From Bacteroidales bacterium (GTDB lineage Bacteria > Bacteroidota > Bacteroidia > Bacteroidales > UBA932), in contig JAGCVJ010000014.1 of the NCBI GenBank assembly GCA_017962375.1, positions 1-42,789 of the forward strand: a DNA stretch of 42,789 bases. Direction: 5' to 3'. Positions within the stretch are counted from its first letter, which is position 1; each line of letters opens with the position of its first letter. The notes under the pieces were generated by a model. It was not told the origin of the DNA, made no database searches, and worked only from the letters and a program-made list of their open reading frames with translations. Shown here piece after piece: positions 8,891-17,984 of this stretch. Both the position numbers and the translations under genes were made by a program.

Positions 8891-11419
8891 TTAATATTTC
8901 TTCACGATTTCAGCATTCGGGTAGTAGTGGTAGAGGATGGAGTCGTAGCTGTAGCCCTTGGCCCCCATTACGGCGGCGCCAATCTGGCAAAGCCCTACTC
9001 CGTGTCCCCAGCCGGCTCCGTAAAGCTCAAACTTGGCGGGAACTTCATTTAACTCTTCGCTCAGGTACTTGCCTTCGGCATTCAGCCTCTTGGCCACAAA
9101 AGCTGAGCTGTAAAGGTGGCTTGTGCTGAGGATTCTTCTGATTTCAAGTTCCTTGCCTATGATCATAGTCTTCTTTGTGCCCACAATCTTCAGCTTTACA
9201 AGCCTTCCGCTGGTGCCTCTTTCTATCGGGATTAGATTCACTATCTGGCCGAAGTCCTCTCCGCTCTTGGAGTTTACCAAGCTGGAGATTTCCTCCTGAG
9301 TGAACTCAACCTTCCAGCGGTAGAAGTTGGCGGTTTCCTGATCGTAGTTGTTCAGAACCTGAGAAAGGATCACAGCGTCCTTTGTATTGCAGAAAGCGTC
9401 CGGCTCGCTGAAGATCCAGGCCTCGGCCTTGCCCTCGTCGGTAAGGTCCAGGATGGTGGCGGCGTTCTTGCCGTATTTCATCTTGGACGGGTCTTTCTTC
9501 TTGAGAGCCTGAGCCCTGGCCTCAACCTCGGTCTTGGCGCTCTCTTCACTGTCGCGGACAACCTCCAGATAGTCGTAGTGAGTGTCTTCCCAGGCGTTCT
9601 CAAACTCTTCCAGCATGCCGCCGCAGCACTTGTAGAAGCGGGCGTCGCAGATATCGCCCTCGTAGGAGAGGATTTCTCCCCAGGTTTCATCTATGGCTTT
9701 CTTCACGGTTTCCGTGGAAGCGCGGGTAAGGCCCTGGTATCTCTGGCAGTGGTCGTCTGCGCACACGTCAAAGTTGTTGTGGTCATCTCTGTCGTACCAC
9801 TTTATAAGCTCCGGGCAGTTGTGCTCGGTGTTGTCCTTGAGAGTGCAGGATGGCTGCTTCTCCTTTTCCGCATGCTCTATCTGGGCCAGCAGCCAGCTTC
9901 TGGAAATCACGGCGTGAGCCTTGAGAAGATTCTCGTTGGCGGTGGCACTCATCTCTGAAGAGATTACGCTGGTCAGGTAATCCTCCACGCCCAGAATATT
10001 TATCGGGCAGACTGCTCCGTTTTCAACGATGAACTTCAGGCAGCCTTCGAACATCTGGTCTTCCTTCCTTTCCCAGTGGAAGTTCACTCCGATCACCACA
10101 TCGCGGAGCCAGAAAGTGCCGCCGCTCATCTGGTCAACAGGCTCGAAAAGCAGCTCGGAATATTGCTGGCCTTCAAACAGAAGCTTGCCGTCTTCCTCGG
10201 CCAGAGAAACAGTCAGGTCTCCTTCGTAAACAGGGCCCTTAGCGTTTCTTACATCGTTTTTCTCTACCAGGCGGTACTGGCTGTTCAGGGTGAATTTTAT
10301 CTGTGGAGCGTGCATTATGCCCACGCTTACCTGCGGCTGATTTCTCATCTTTCTAATTAGTTTTTCTTCAATATCGTATGAAATGGAAACATCGTCGAAT
10401 ATCTTCTTCACGTCCTTTGCCTGGAGGCGGAGATAATCGTCCTCAACGGGAGTTATAACAAGCCCTCCCATCTCCACGCAGGCGGGGGATATGGTGAAAT
10501 GCTCCGCTCCCTGGGCTATGTAACAAGACGGCCTGAGCTCTCCTCTGGCGAAGAAAGCTATTCTCCAGAAGCCCTTCTCCCACCAGCAGAGCACGTTCAT
10601 CATAGGCTCCCACATTCCGCCTTCCTGGAACTGGTTCTTGTCGGAAGACACTATGTCGTCCGGGTCAAAGCGGCCGTCTCCCCTACCCGTCAAGCCGGAG
10701 AGTATGGAATAAATCTTCCCCACATAGAGTATGGCCATCTTGATTGAGGCAGCGTCTATTACAAACGCTCCACGGGCGTAGTCTGTCAGGTGATAGACTC
10801 TCAGATAGCTGAACGAAACGCAGTCTCCGGGCTTGAAGCTCGGGCCGAAAGAGTGGATAAGCTCTTTCCTGTAATTCTGGAACGACGCCTGAATCGGCAG
10901 CACTCCCTTGTCTCCGGCCTGGAAATGGAAATGATCCGGAACAGACGCTCCGGCATTCGGGCCGTTGTAGAAGACCACATAGTCCGGCATCATCTTGGCC
11001 AGATTCAGCATATCCACCATTCTGGAGGAGTCCAGCTCCTGGCGGGAATGCGTATTGGACTGTATCACAAGGTGATGCCTGAAAATAGGATAAGGGTTCA
11101 CCTGGACCGTGTAGCCCGTGGTGACCCCTTCATACCTTATTCCCGACTGTTCTTTCGGCCGGTTCTCCTTGCAGAAGAAACACTTGCGGTTCTTGATGGT
11201 TTCAGCGTCTATCTGTGCCGTAGACGACACCATCCTGGACGGATTGTACTGCACCTTTATCTCCACCGGCTTTTCGCCTTCATCCAGCGGAAAGGAGCGC
11301 AGCTTCACTCCATCCAGAGCCGCATAGTTGTCCTTTGCCAAAGGCCACCTCTGCATCTGGTCTTTGAACAGATGGTCCAGCGCAGCCTTGTTGAGGACCG
11401 TGTTGCCGAAATACTTCAC
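8891..11419 (-). CDS. Fusion protein: HIT/GalT-like DUF4922 domain plus SpoIID/LytB domain
   Basis: The protein has 842 residues and starts at a GTG (11417-11419), six bases after the upstream glycosyltransferase stop. Residues about 60-330 look like the DUF4922/GDP-galactose phosphorylase-like branch of the HIT/GalT superfamily: a CFFC pair at 80-83, NPYPIFRHHLVI at 108-119, and the nucleotide-transfer signature DHFHFQ at 162-167. Residues about 470-842 form a SpoIID/LytB domain with the catalytic-type glutamate E489 in SSEM, the ALKAxAVxxRS-like LLKAHAVISRSW, the CCGG segment (598-601) and the terminal GWGHGVGLCQIGA (803-815). SpoIID enzymes cleave peptide-free glycan strands outside the membrane, whereas GalT-like enzymes are cytoplasmic. 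No signal peptide is visible. In this operon with NamZ and an AmpG-like permease, a role in wall recycling is inferred; the reaction of the first domain is unknown. Confidence 0.8.
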   Translation of the reverse strand: MKYFGNTVLNKAALDHLFKDQMQRWPLAKDNYAALDGVKLRSFPLDEGEKPVEIKVQYNPSRMVSSTAQIDAETIKNRKCFFCKENRPKEQSGIRYEGVTTGYTVQVNPYPIFRHHLVIQSNTHSRQELDSSRMVDMLNLAKMMPDYVVFYNGPNAGASVPDHFHFQAGDKGVLPIQASFQNYRKELIHSFGPSFKPGDCVSFSYLRVYHLTDYARGAFVIDAASIKMAILYVGKIYSILSGLTGRGDGRFDPDDIVSSDKNQFQEGGMWEPMMNVLCWWEKGFWRIAFFARGELRPSCYIAQGAEHFTISPACVEMGGLVITPVEDDYLRLQAKDVKKIFDDVSISYDIEEKLIRKMRNQPQVSVGIMHAPQIKFTLNSQYRLVEKNDVRNAKGPVYEGDLTVSLAEEDGKLLFEGQQYSELLFEPVDQMSGGTFWLRDVVIGVNFHWERKEDQMFEGCLKFIVENGAVCPINILGVEDYLTSVISSEMSATANENLLKAHAVISRSWLLAQIEHAEKEKQPSCTLKDNTEHNCPELIKWYDRDDHNNFDVCADDHCQRYQGLTRASTETVKKAIDETWGEILSYEGDICDARFYKCCGGMLEEFENAWEDTHYDYLEVVRDSEESAKTEVEARAQALKKKDPSKMKYGKNAATILDLTDEGKAEAWIFSEPDAFCNTKDAVILSQVLNNYDQETANFYRWKVEFTQEEISSLVNSKSGEDFGQIVNLIPIERGTSGRLVKLKIVGTKKTMIIGKELEIRRILSTSHLYSSAFVAKRLNAEGKYLSEELNEVPAKFELYGAGWGHGVGLCQIGAAVMGAKGYSYDSILYHYYPNAEIVKKY

Positions 11420-11425
11420 TCTAAA

Positions 11426-12859
11426 TTATTTCTTCTTGGCGTTCAGTGCAATGCGTGCCTCAAGCTCCCAGGTGCGGATCCTGTCTTTGTAGGTGTTGTT
11501 GGTGTTCTCCTTCTCCACGCTCAGCGATGCATCTGAATTCTCGTCGTGGCGGCGGCAGAAGTAGAGCACGTCGTAGATACGGCCGATCTGGTAGCGGCGG
11601 CTGATTGCCAGTCCTACCGCATAGTCCTCTCCGTAGTTCACGTTAGGGAACATCACCTTTCTTGCAACCGGAGTGAAGAAAGCTCTTGGAGCTCCAAGCC
11701 CGTTGATTCTGAGAGCGTTGTTGCGGCCGTTCTCAGGAGTCCACTCTCTGTGGTCTACCTTTCCTGGAGGCAGCATCTTCAGGTTGATATCGGTGAGCAT
11801 ATAGGAACCGATTACCATAGCGCACTTCTGGGCGTAGAAAGCGTCCACCACTTTCTGCAGGGTGTTCTCGTCTGAGTAAACATCGTCGCTGTCCAGCTGA
11901 ACCGCAAACTTTCCGCACTTAGGATGATGCAGAGCCATATTCCAGGCGCCGCCGACTCCAATGTCCTTTCTGATAGGGATCACGTGTACCAGCCTCTTGT
12001 CCTTGATAGACTTGATGGCCTCGGTTGTTCCGTCCCATGAGTGGCATCTCGGACCGTTCTCCACTACGATAACATTGAACTTGAAGTTTGTCTTCTGTGC
12101 CAGAGCGCTCAGGATAGCGTCCTTGATAGTCTTGACTCTGTTTAGCACCGGAATAACCACTGAAGCCTCATACTCGAACTTCTCCCTTCCGAACGGAACC
12201 TTAGGGAATACAGGAGCAAGATAACCTCCGATATCCTTCAGATGCTGGGTGCAGGCCTTCTCCATCTCCACCTGAACCTCACGGTTGCGAGGATCTACAT
12301 AATCGAACAGCTTCTCGCCGGTCTTTCTTGTATCTTCCTCAATCTCTGAGTACAGATATTCGTTTACGTGAACCAGGCGTCCCTTCTGGCTGACCTTCAG
12401 GCGAAGATCATACAGAGCTGCAAACTTGTAGTCCACCTTCATCCTCTTTACGGCAGCCTTGAGAGCAGATGCCTTGTAAAGCAGAACTGAACCGAAGTCA
12501 AAGTCATTCCTAAGGCTTCCGAACTGATAGTCAATAACTGGCTTGTTGGTCCTTTCCCCATTCATGAAAGCATAGTGGTCTGCATACAGCATTGCGGCTC
12601 CGGTAGCCTCAGCCACCTCCACCATTCTCTCCAGCGCCAGGTATCCCAGGCTGAGAGTTGTCTGCTTCGTGTACAAAAGCACATAGTCGCAGTCTGCCTT
12701 TGCAGCTATCTTTCTCATGGTTGCAGTCAGGGCCATAGGCTCCTTCTTTGCGTCGAGGGTTATAATCTCATTTACCAGAGCGCTTTCCTTCAGGCTCTTG
12801 ACGGTCTTCTCCACCTGCTTCTTCGAGGTGAAAGGAACAAAACAATTGATCTTTGTCAT
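11426..12859 (-). CDS. Glycosyltransferase with a GT2 domain and a second GT-A-like N-terminal half
   Basis: The protein has 477 residues, starting at the ATG at 12857-12859; the open frame extends further upstream but the extra sequence is intergenic in character. Residues about 230-420 form a family 2 glycosyltransferase domain: ASVVIPVLNR at 232-241, the nucleotide-sugar segment VIVVENG, and the metal-binding DSDD at 323-326, with a GEDY acceptor-side motif near 410. The N-terminal 200 residues are also GT-A-like (YVLLYT, MLYADHY, then RNDFDFGSVLLYKA), as if a second, possibly inactive, transferase domain were present. It is the first gene of the minus-strand operon leading to NamZ. The sugar donor is not readable. 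No membrane segment is seen. Confidence 0.8.
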   Translation of the reverse strand: MTKINCFVPFTSKKQVEKTVKSLKESALVNEIITLDAKKEPMALTATMRKIAAKADCDYVLLYTKQTTLSLGYLALERMVEVAEATGAAMLYADHYAFMNGERTNKPVIDYQFGSLRNDFDFGSVLLYKASALKAAVKRMKVDYKFAALYDLRLKVSQKGRLVHVNEYLYSEIEEDTRKTGEKLFDYVDPRNREVQVEMEKACTQHLKDIGGYLAPVFPKVPFGREKFEYEASVVIPVLNRVKTIKDAILSALAQKTNFKFNVIVVENGPRCHSWDGTTEAIKSIKDKRLVHVIPIRKDIGVGGAWNMALHHPKCGKFAVQLDSDDVYSDENTLQKVVDAFYAQKCAMVIGSYMLTDINLKMLPPGKVDHREWTPENGRNNALRINGLGAPRAFFTPVARKVMFPNVNYGEDYAVGLAISRRYQIGRIYDVLYFCRRHDENSDASLSVEKENTNNTYKDRIRTWELEARIALNAKKK

Positions 12860-12901
12860 AATATCTGATGTATAATTATTCTTCCTTTTTTGAACAAAGT
12901 T

Positions 12902-12965
12902 CAAAGATAAGAAAAATAGGCGTAAAACCCTACAGGCAGATATTCCGCCCAGATTCTTAAATTTG
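12902..12965. promoter_or_regulatory. Divergent -7 elements between the GT2 operon and the M1 peptidase
   Basis: On the minus strand 12902-12909 reads TATCTTTG, upstream of the GT2 start at 12859. On the plus strand 12958-12965 reads TAAATTTG, upstream of the peptidase ATG at 12991. Both match TAnnTTTG, but neither has an obvious TTTG at the standard distance. The palindrome TTATCGCGAT (12981-12990) directly touches the peptidase ATG. Confidence 0.5.
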
Positions 12966-12990
12966 TACAGCAAATGATTTTTATCGCGAT

Positions 12991-15717
12991 ATGAAAAGAT
13001 TCCTCTCCCTTGCTCTGACACTCCTTCTTGCCTCAGCGATATCCGCCCAGAACAAGATACCCGTAGAACCCGGTGTGTCCAAAGCCCTTGCGGAGTTCCG
13101 TTCTTCTCATATCAGCAATCTCAGTTACGCTCTTCATTTTGATTTTACTCCGGACATTGTCACTCTCAATTCAGTCCTGATGACTTTCGACTTCAAGAAA
13201 GACTCCGAAGAAGACCTCCAGATAGATTGCTGTGTAGGCGCCATGGATTGTCTCTGGGGAAAGGCACATTTGATCATTAATGGTCAATCGTACACACTCA
13301 AACACATAGATGAACATATAATTGTTCCGGCCAGAATACTTTCAGACGGAACAAACTCCATTTGGATTTCTTTCAGGGGTCCTGAACTTAATGAAAGGGA
13401 AGACTATCTGTACACCCTCAACGTTCCGGCCAATGCCAGAAAACTATTCCCTTGCTTCGACCAGCCTGACCTGAAAGCATCTTTCGAACTCTCCCTCACG
13501 ATACCAGAAGACTGGAAAGCCATAAGTGCCGGAAAACAAGTCAAAAAGAAATGGAATGGAACAACCATTGGAAAAATTCGCAAAAGAAAGCCCGACAAAA
13601 ACCAAAAGGATGTTTTCTTCGAGAAAACCGAGCATATCCCAACCTATCTGTTCTCCTTTGTTGCCGGCAAGTTCGAGGAATATATTGATTCTCGCGACGG
13701 GATGGAAATCAAGTGTCTGTATCGCGAAACAGATTCCGCAAAGGTTGCCCAGCTGCCTCAGATAATGGACCAGGTCCGCCACTCCATAAAATGGATGGAG
13801 AACTATACCGGAATACCGTTCCCTTTCCCTAAGCTGGACTTTGTGATTCTGCCTGGATATCAGTTCGGAGGAATGGAGCACATAGGCGCAATCCAGTTCA
13901 ACGACAAGCGCATGTTCCTGGAAAAGAACCCTACCCAGGATCAGCTGCTTTCAAGGGCTGAACTCATTGCCCACGAAGTTTCTCACATGTGGTTCGGAGA
14001 CCTTGTTACCATGAAATGGTTTGATGATGTCTGGACCAAGGAAGTGTTTGCAAACTATATGGCCTCAATGATTGTGGCCGAGCAGTTCCCGGACATAAAC
14101 CACAATCTGAACTTCATCCGCAACTATCATATTTCGGCCCTTGAGGAAGACCGCACAGACGGCTCTCATCCTATTGCCCAGAGTCTTGACAACCTGAAAG
14201 ATGCAGGTCTTCTATACGGCAACATAATCTACAAGAAAGCCCCCATCGTGATGAGAAAACTCCATCAGCTGATGGGAGACGAGCCATTCAGAACAGGACT
14301 CCAGAAATACCTCAAGAAATTCTCCTATTCCAACGCCACCTGGGATGACCTTATAGACATCCTCAGCGATGAAGCACCAGATGCCAACCTCAAAGCCTTC
14401 TCACAAAGCTGGGTGAAAGAACGCGGCTGCCCGACAATTTTCAGCGACCTGTCCAATGGCGTTCTGACCGTCACTCAAAAGGACATACAAGGAACCAAAG
14501 CCTACAGAAAACTCCTTTCAGACATAACCGGCATTGAGCAAACGGAAAGAGACATCGTATGGCCTCAGACTATTGATAATCACATATATTATAATCCGCA
14601 CTCCCTTGGCTGGCATATACTCTACGATGAAAAAGAAGTCTTTGTCTATATGGACAAGCTGTCCAAAACTATCGAGTTGTCCAGCAAGTACGGTCCTGTC
14701 AGAAAGTATGGTTTTAAAAACTATTTCAAAAAAGGGTTTCCAAATTACGATGGCACTGGCTATGGAAGGTTCTCATTAAGCCAAGAGCTAACAAACACAC
14801 AAATCCCATTGTTTTTATATAAAGAAGAACCGCGTCTTTCACAATTGATGAACATTTATGAGAATGTTTTGATGCATAACATATCGGCAGACAGGGCGGC
14901 TAATGTCTTTGTTGATGAAATCAAAAATTGGAGTGAGCCCCTGCTGGCTTCTTCAGCAGCAGATTATCTTTCTTCTTTGATGAACTTATGTGAGAATCAA
15001 AAAGATATTCAAGAATCTCTATTGGCCATACGTAATTTAACAGGCTATAGTTTAGCCAAGCAAAAAGCGCTCAGGATTCTCATAAGCAAAGCCACGGAAA
15101 AAGATATCGTTGAAAAACTTTATGACATCTGGAAAGAGCAGAGCGAGCCGCTTCTCAACCAGAGTGACTATATCAACCTTTCCTATCAGCTGGCTATCCG
15201 TTATCCTGACAAGTGGAGGGAGATTCTGGATGAGCAGCTTTCCAGGTTAGACAATCCGGACAAAAGGAAAGAGTTTGAGTTCGTGAGCAGGGCCTGCAAT
15301 CCTGATCCGAAGAAGCAGGACGAACTGTTTGCCGAATTGCTTGAGCCTAAGAACCGCAAGATTGAGCCGTGGGCGCTTAGCGTGCTGTCGCTGCTGAACC
15401 ATCCGCTTAGGGAACCTGAAAGCAACCGCTTCATCCGTCCGGCTCTGGACGAACTGCTTGAGGTGCAGCAGACAGGAGACATCTTCTTCCCGAAAAACTG
15501 GTGCACATCTCTGCTCTCAGGCCACCGCAGTCCTGAAGCCCGTCAGATTCTTCTGGACTTCCTGAAAGAGCAACTCATTCTGCAGAAGCAGGCAGGGCGA
15601 CAGAATAAGCAAAACAACAAGGCGTCTGAATCCGGTGAGTCAAAAGCCCCGATTCCTCAGCCTCTGCTTAACAAACTGCTTATGGCTAGTTATTTCCTTC
15701 TAAACTCAGGAGAATAG
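12991..15717 (+). CDS. Exported M1-family zinc aminopeptidase
   Basis: The protein has 908 residues with a signal peptide (MKRFLSLALTLLLASAISAQ). The M1 fold is shown by YLFSFVAGKF (219-228), the exopeptidase motif GGMEH (293-297, in place of GAMEN) and the zinc site HEVSH (328-332) followed 18 residues later by E351. The canonical NE pair before the helix is here KE. Such enzymes remove N-terminal residues from peptides, here in the periplasm or outside the cell. The C-terminal half is helical. Bases about 14540-15130 (residues about 515-713) are visibly richer in A/T and in AAA, ATT and TAT codons than both flanks, suggesting a mosaic segment. A perfect terminator follows. Confidence 0.9.
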   Translation: MKRFLSLALTLLLASAISAQNKIPVEPGVSKALAEFRSSHISNLSYALHFDFTPDIVTLNSVLMTFDFKKDSEEDLQIDCCVGAMDCLWGKAHLIINGQSYTLKHIDEHIIVPARILSDGTNSIWISFRGPELNEREDYLYTLNVPANARKLFPCFDQPDLKASFELSLTIPEDWKAISAGKQVKKKWNGTTIGKIRKRKPDKNQKDVFFEKTEHIPTYLFSFVAGKFEEYIDSRDGMEIKCLYRETDSAKVAQLPQIMDQVRHSIKWMENYTGIPFPFPKLDFVILPGYQFGGMEHIGAIQFNDKRMFLEKNPTQDQLLSRAELIAHEVSHMWFGDLVTMKWFDDVWTKEVFANYMASMIVAEQFPDINHNLNFIRNYHISALEEDRTDGSHPIAQSLDNLKDAGLLYGNIIYKKAPIVMRKLHQLMGDEPFRTGLQKYLKKFSYSNATWDDLIDILSDEAPDANLKAFSQSWVKERGCPTIFSDLSNGVLTVTQKDIQGTKAYRKLLSDITGIEQTERDIVWPQTIDNHIYYNPHSLGWHILYDEKEVFVYMDKLSKTIELSSKYGPVRKYGFKNYFKKGFPNYDGTGYGRFSLSQELTNTQIPLFLYKEEPRLSQLMNIYENVLMHNISADRAANVFVDEIKNWSEPLLASSAADYLSSLMNLCENQKDIQESLLAIRNLTGYSLAKQKALRILISKATEKDIVEKLYDIWKEQSEPLLNQSDYINLSYQLAIRYPDKWREILDEQLSRLDNPDKRKEFEFVSRACNPDPKKQDELFAELLEPKNRKIEPWALSVLSLLNHPLREPESNRFIRPALDELLEVQQTGDIFFPKNWCTSLLSGHRSPEARQILLDFLKEQLILQKQAGRQNKQNNKASESGESKAPIPQPLLNKLLMASYFLLNSGE

Positions 15718-15755
15718 CCCTGCCGCTTATTTATCTGTTTCTCAGCGATTTAAAC

Positions 15756-15789
15756 AAACATCCTCCCTTGATTTTCAGGGAGGATGTTT
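15756..15789. terminator. Bidirectional terminator, 13-bp perfect stem
   Basis: AAACATCCTCCCT (15756-15768) pairs perfectly with AGGGAGGATGTTT (15777-15789) around an eight-base loop. It separates the convergent M1 peptidase and porin genes. Confidence 0.85.
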
Positions 15790-15831
15790 AAGTATTCCGC
15801 TAATTATCAAGCCGTTAAGCGGCACAGGCTT

Positions 15832-16947
15832 TTAGAACTTGACGGTCAGCTGAACGTATACGCAGTTCTTGTCCTGGAAGCCGCCGTTAAGCTGGCGGTA
15901 AGTGTAATTGAGCTTAAGGTCCAGGTTTTTAATTGGAGCATAGGTGATACCTGCGGTATAGTCCATCTCGTTGATTTTCTTGGAGTCTGTATCCTCGTCC
16001 ATGTAGTCATACCTTGCCACCAGTCTCCAGTGGTCGGAGAGGTTTGCTCCTGCGGCAAAGTATCCACCAATGCTCTTGATGCCGCCAGGGATGTTACCGG
16101 TCTTTCCGCCGATGAGCTCAGCTCTGGTAAATCCCCAGTTGTCAACGTAGGAGAAGCCGCCGCCGTAGCGGTGCATCTTCAGGTATTTGTCAGTGTCCTG
16201 AGGTATCAGCTTCTGGGTGGCGTCATCGAATGTAGGATAAGCACCTTCACCCCTCTGGAAGTATCCAAACAAAGAAAGAGGCTTTATAGGGTTGATAATC
16301 AGACGGCCAACTATGTCCTTACTCTTGTTGTTGTCCGTGGTGTTGAGCTTGTAGCCGTTGAAGATGGCCAGCTCATAGTTGATGATGCTGAATCCGTCGC
16401 GGTGAAGAGCGCTTCCGAGGAAGGAGAATCCAAGGTCTCGTCCTGATGCGGAAAGTCCGCAGATATCCTGGTCGCTCATCCTGGCAAGCCTCTGGACTGC
16501 GAGAGAGTAATTGATGAACTCCAAAGTGGTAGGACTCCTCATAGAGTTTTCCCAGGTGAGAGGGCTCTTGAACTGTCCGAATTTCATACCGAACTCCTTC
16601 ACAGGCATATAGGTTGCAAACGCGTCTATAACCTTTGGAGTTCCTGCAAACGCAAACTGGAGTTTGTAGTCTACGCTTCCGTAATCTCCCTTGTAGAGGT
16701 TTCCGGCAAGAGTAAGGTTCACGTTCTTGATCTTGAAGGTGGAAGTTCCGGCATCGTTCCAGTCATATCCGCCGATCAGGTATCCGCTTGGGGTAATATA
16801 TCTGCTGATCTTGTCCCAGGAAGATGTTCTTGTCTTTACAGTATTCTCCAGGGAAGCTACCCTTTCCTCAAGACTCTTGGTCTCGTTCTGTGCAAAAGAG
16901 GCCGCACTAATCAAAATGGCAACAGCGGCCAAAAACAGTTTTTTCAT
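15832..16947 (-). CDS. OprO/OprP-type outer-membrane porin
   Basis: The protein has 371 residues. A signal peptide (MKKLFLAAVAILISAASFAQ) is followed by a short coiled-coil segment (SLEERVASLENTVK) of the kind that precedes trimeric porins, then a chain of amphipathic beta strands and the terminal phenylalanine (QLTVKF) needed for outer-membrane assembly. KLQFAFAGTPKVIDAFATY and FGMKFGQFKSPLTWEN match the phosphate-selective porin family. Loop lysines that would define phosphate specificity cannot be judged by eye, so only anion-type porin is supported. The gene appears monocistronic, with a TATCTTTG element at 16995-17002 (minus strand) and an ATCGCGAT palindrome at 16973-16980. Confidence 0.85.
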   Translation of the reverse strand: MKKLFLAAVAILISAASFAQNETKSLEERVASLENTVKTRTSSWDKISRYITPSGYLIGGYDWNDAGTSTFKIKNVNLTLAGNLYKGDYGSVDYKLQFAFAGTPKVIDAFATYMPVKEFGMKFGQFKSPLTWENSMRSPTTLEFINYSLAVQRLARMSDQDICGLSASGRDLGFSFLGSALHRDGFSIINYELAIFNGYKLNTTDNNKSKDIVGRLIINPIKPLSLFGYFQRGEGAYPTFDDATQKLIPQDTDKYLKMHRYGGGFSYVDNWGFTRAELIGGKTGNIPGGIKSIGGYFAAGANLSDHWRLVARYDYMDEDTDSKKINEMDYTAGITYAPIKNLDLKLNYTYRQLNGGFQDKNCVYVQLTVKF

Positions 16948-17039
16948 AAATATCTTTGTCTAAAAATTTATTATCGCGATGAGCATAACAGCCGCAAAGA
17001 TAATAAAATTTTATACAGTACGATGTTTTACTATTTCTT

Positions 17040-17972
17040 TTACTCGCTCAGGTCCGGAAGGATACCCTCTTCCATCGTCGACTGGAATTCTTCCTCGGTC
17101 GGGTAGCTTACACAAATCCTTCTCTTCAGATTGTCCCACGACTGGAACTCAAACTGAATCTCCCCTATATCGTCCAGGAACAGTGATATCCATCTCTCCT
17201 TAGGCTTGAGCTCCTTCTTTTCAAAGTCAAAACCTGCATTAAGTGTGACCCTGATTGCCGGATACTTGTCGGTTGCCTTTGTAGTGAAAACCCAGTTGTA
17301 ACCTTCAGAATAAACTTGCTCATAATCTGAGAGAGGGACCATCTCGAGCACAACATCATTCTCCCCGCCGCTGAAAGTTATCTTATTGTCCTTGATAACA
17401 ACACGGTTTACCGGCCACAGGAAAGACGGAATTTCAGAAGAATCCTTGCGGTAAATGTTATAGAACTTGGCGTTCTCCATCAAAAGTTCCGGGAACGGCT
17501 TGGACTCGGGATAGTTAGCAAACATCCGCCTCTGGAGATCAAACTCATTCTGGATTTGGAAGTAATGCCCCTCCTTGGTCTTTAAGATGAAACGGTCCAT
17601 ATCCCACTGTCTCTTTTCCCCGAAAATTTCCGTCCTGTATTTATCCACGACAATAGTGTCGCAAGGCAGAGAAGTTTCTCCCTTTCCGGACACGATAAAG
17701 TTCCATATGTACTTTTGAATTTCAACCGTCTCATAGCTCTTTTCCTTGTCTATGATGTAAGTGCTGCAAACGCTGTCCTTAACCACAACAATGCTGTCGG
17801 GATAAATTGTCGCCGACATATTGAATGGACTCTGTGTATAGATTCTTTCAAGCTGCAGGGCAATACCCTTATCGCTCTCGTTCTCAGCCTGGTTCCCGGT
17901 TTCCTGGCCGTTCTCGCCGCCGCGGCAGGAAAACAGCGCCAACGCCAAAGCCGCTGCTAACAGTTTTTTCAT
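17040..17972 (-). CDS. Putative lipoprotein of unknown function
   Basis: The protein has 310 residues with a lipoprotein signal peptide: MKKLLAAALALALFSC, the lipobox being LFSC with the acylated cysteine at residue 16. An acidic, Asn/Glu-rich linker follows. The rest is beta-rich with many aromatic residues and no motif that I recognise. It lies 12 bases downstream of another exported protein (17985-18539), so the two may be co-transcribed and act together in the envelope. Confidence 0.7.
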   Translation of the reverse strand: MKKLLAAALALALFSCRGGENGQETGNQAENESDKGIALQLERIYTQSPFNMSATIYPDSIVVVKDSVCSTYIIDKEKSYETVEIQKYIWNFIVSGKGETSLPCDTIVVDKYRTEIFGEKRQWDMDRFILKTKEGHYFQIQNEFDLQRRMFANYPESKPFPELLMENAKFYNIYRKDSSEIPSFLWPVNRVVIKDNKITFSGGENDVVLEMVPLSDYEQVYSEGYNWVFTTKATDKYPAIRVTLNAGFDFEKKELKPKERWISLFLDDIGEIQFEFQSWDNLKRRICVSYPTEEEFQSTMEEGILPDLSE

Positions 17973-17984
17973 GGCTGTCTTATG

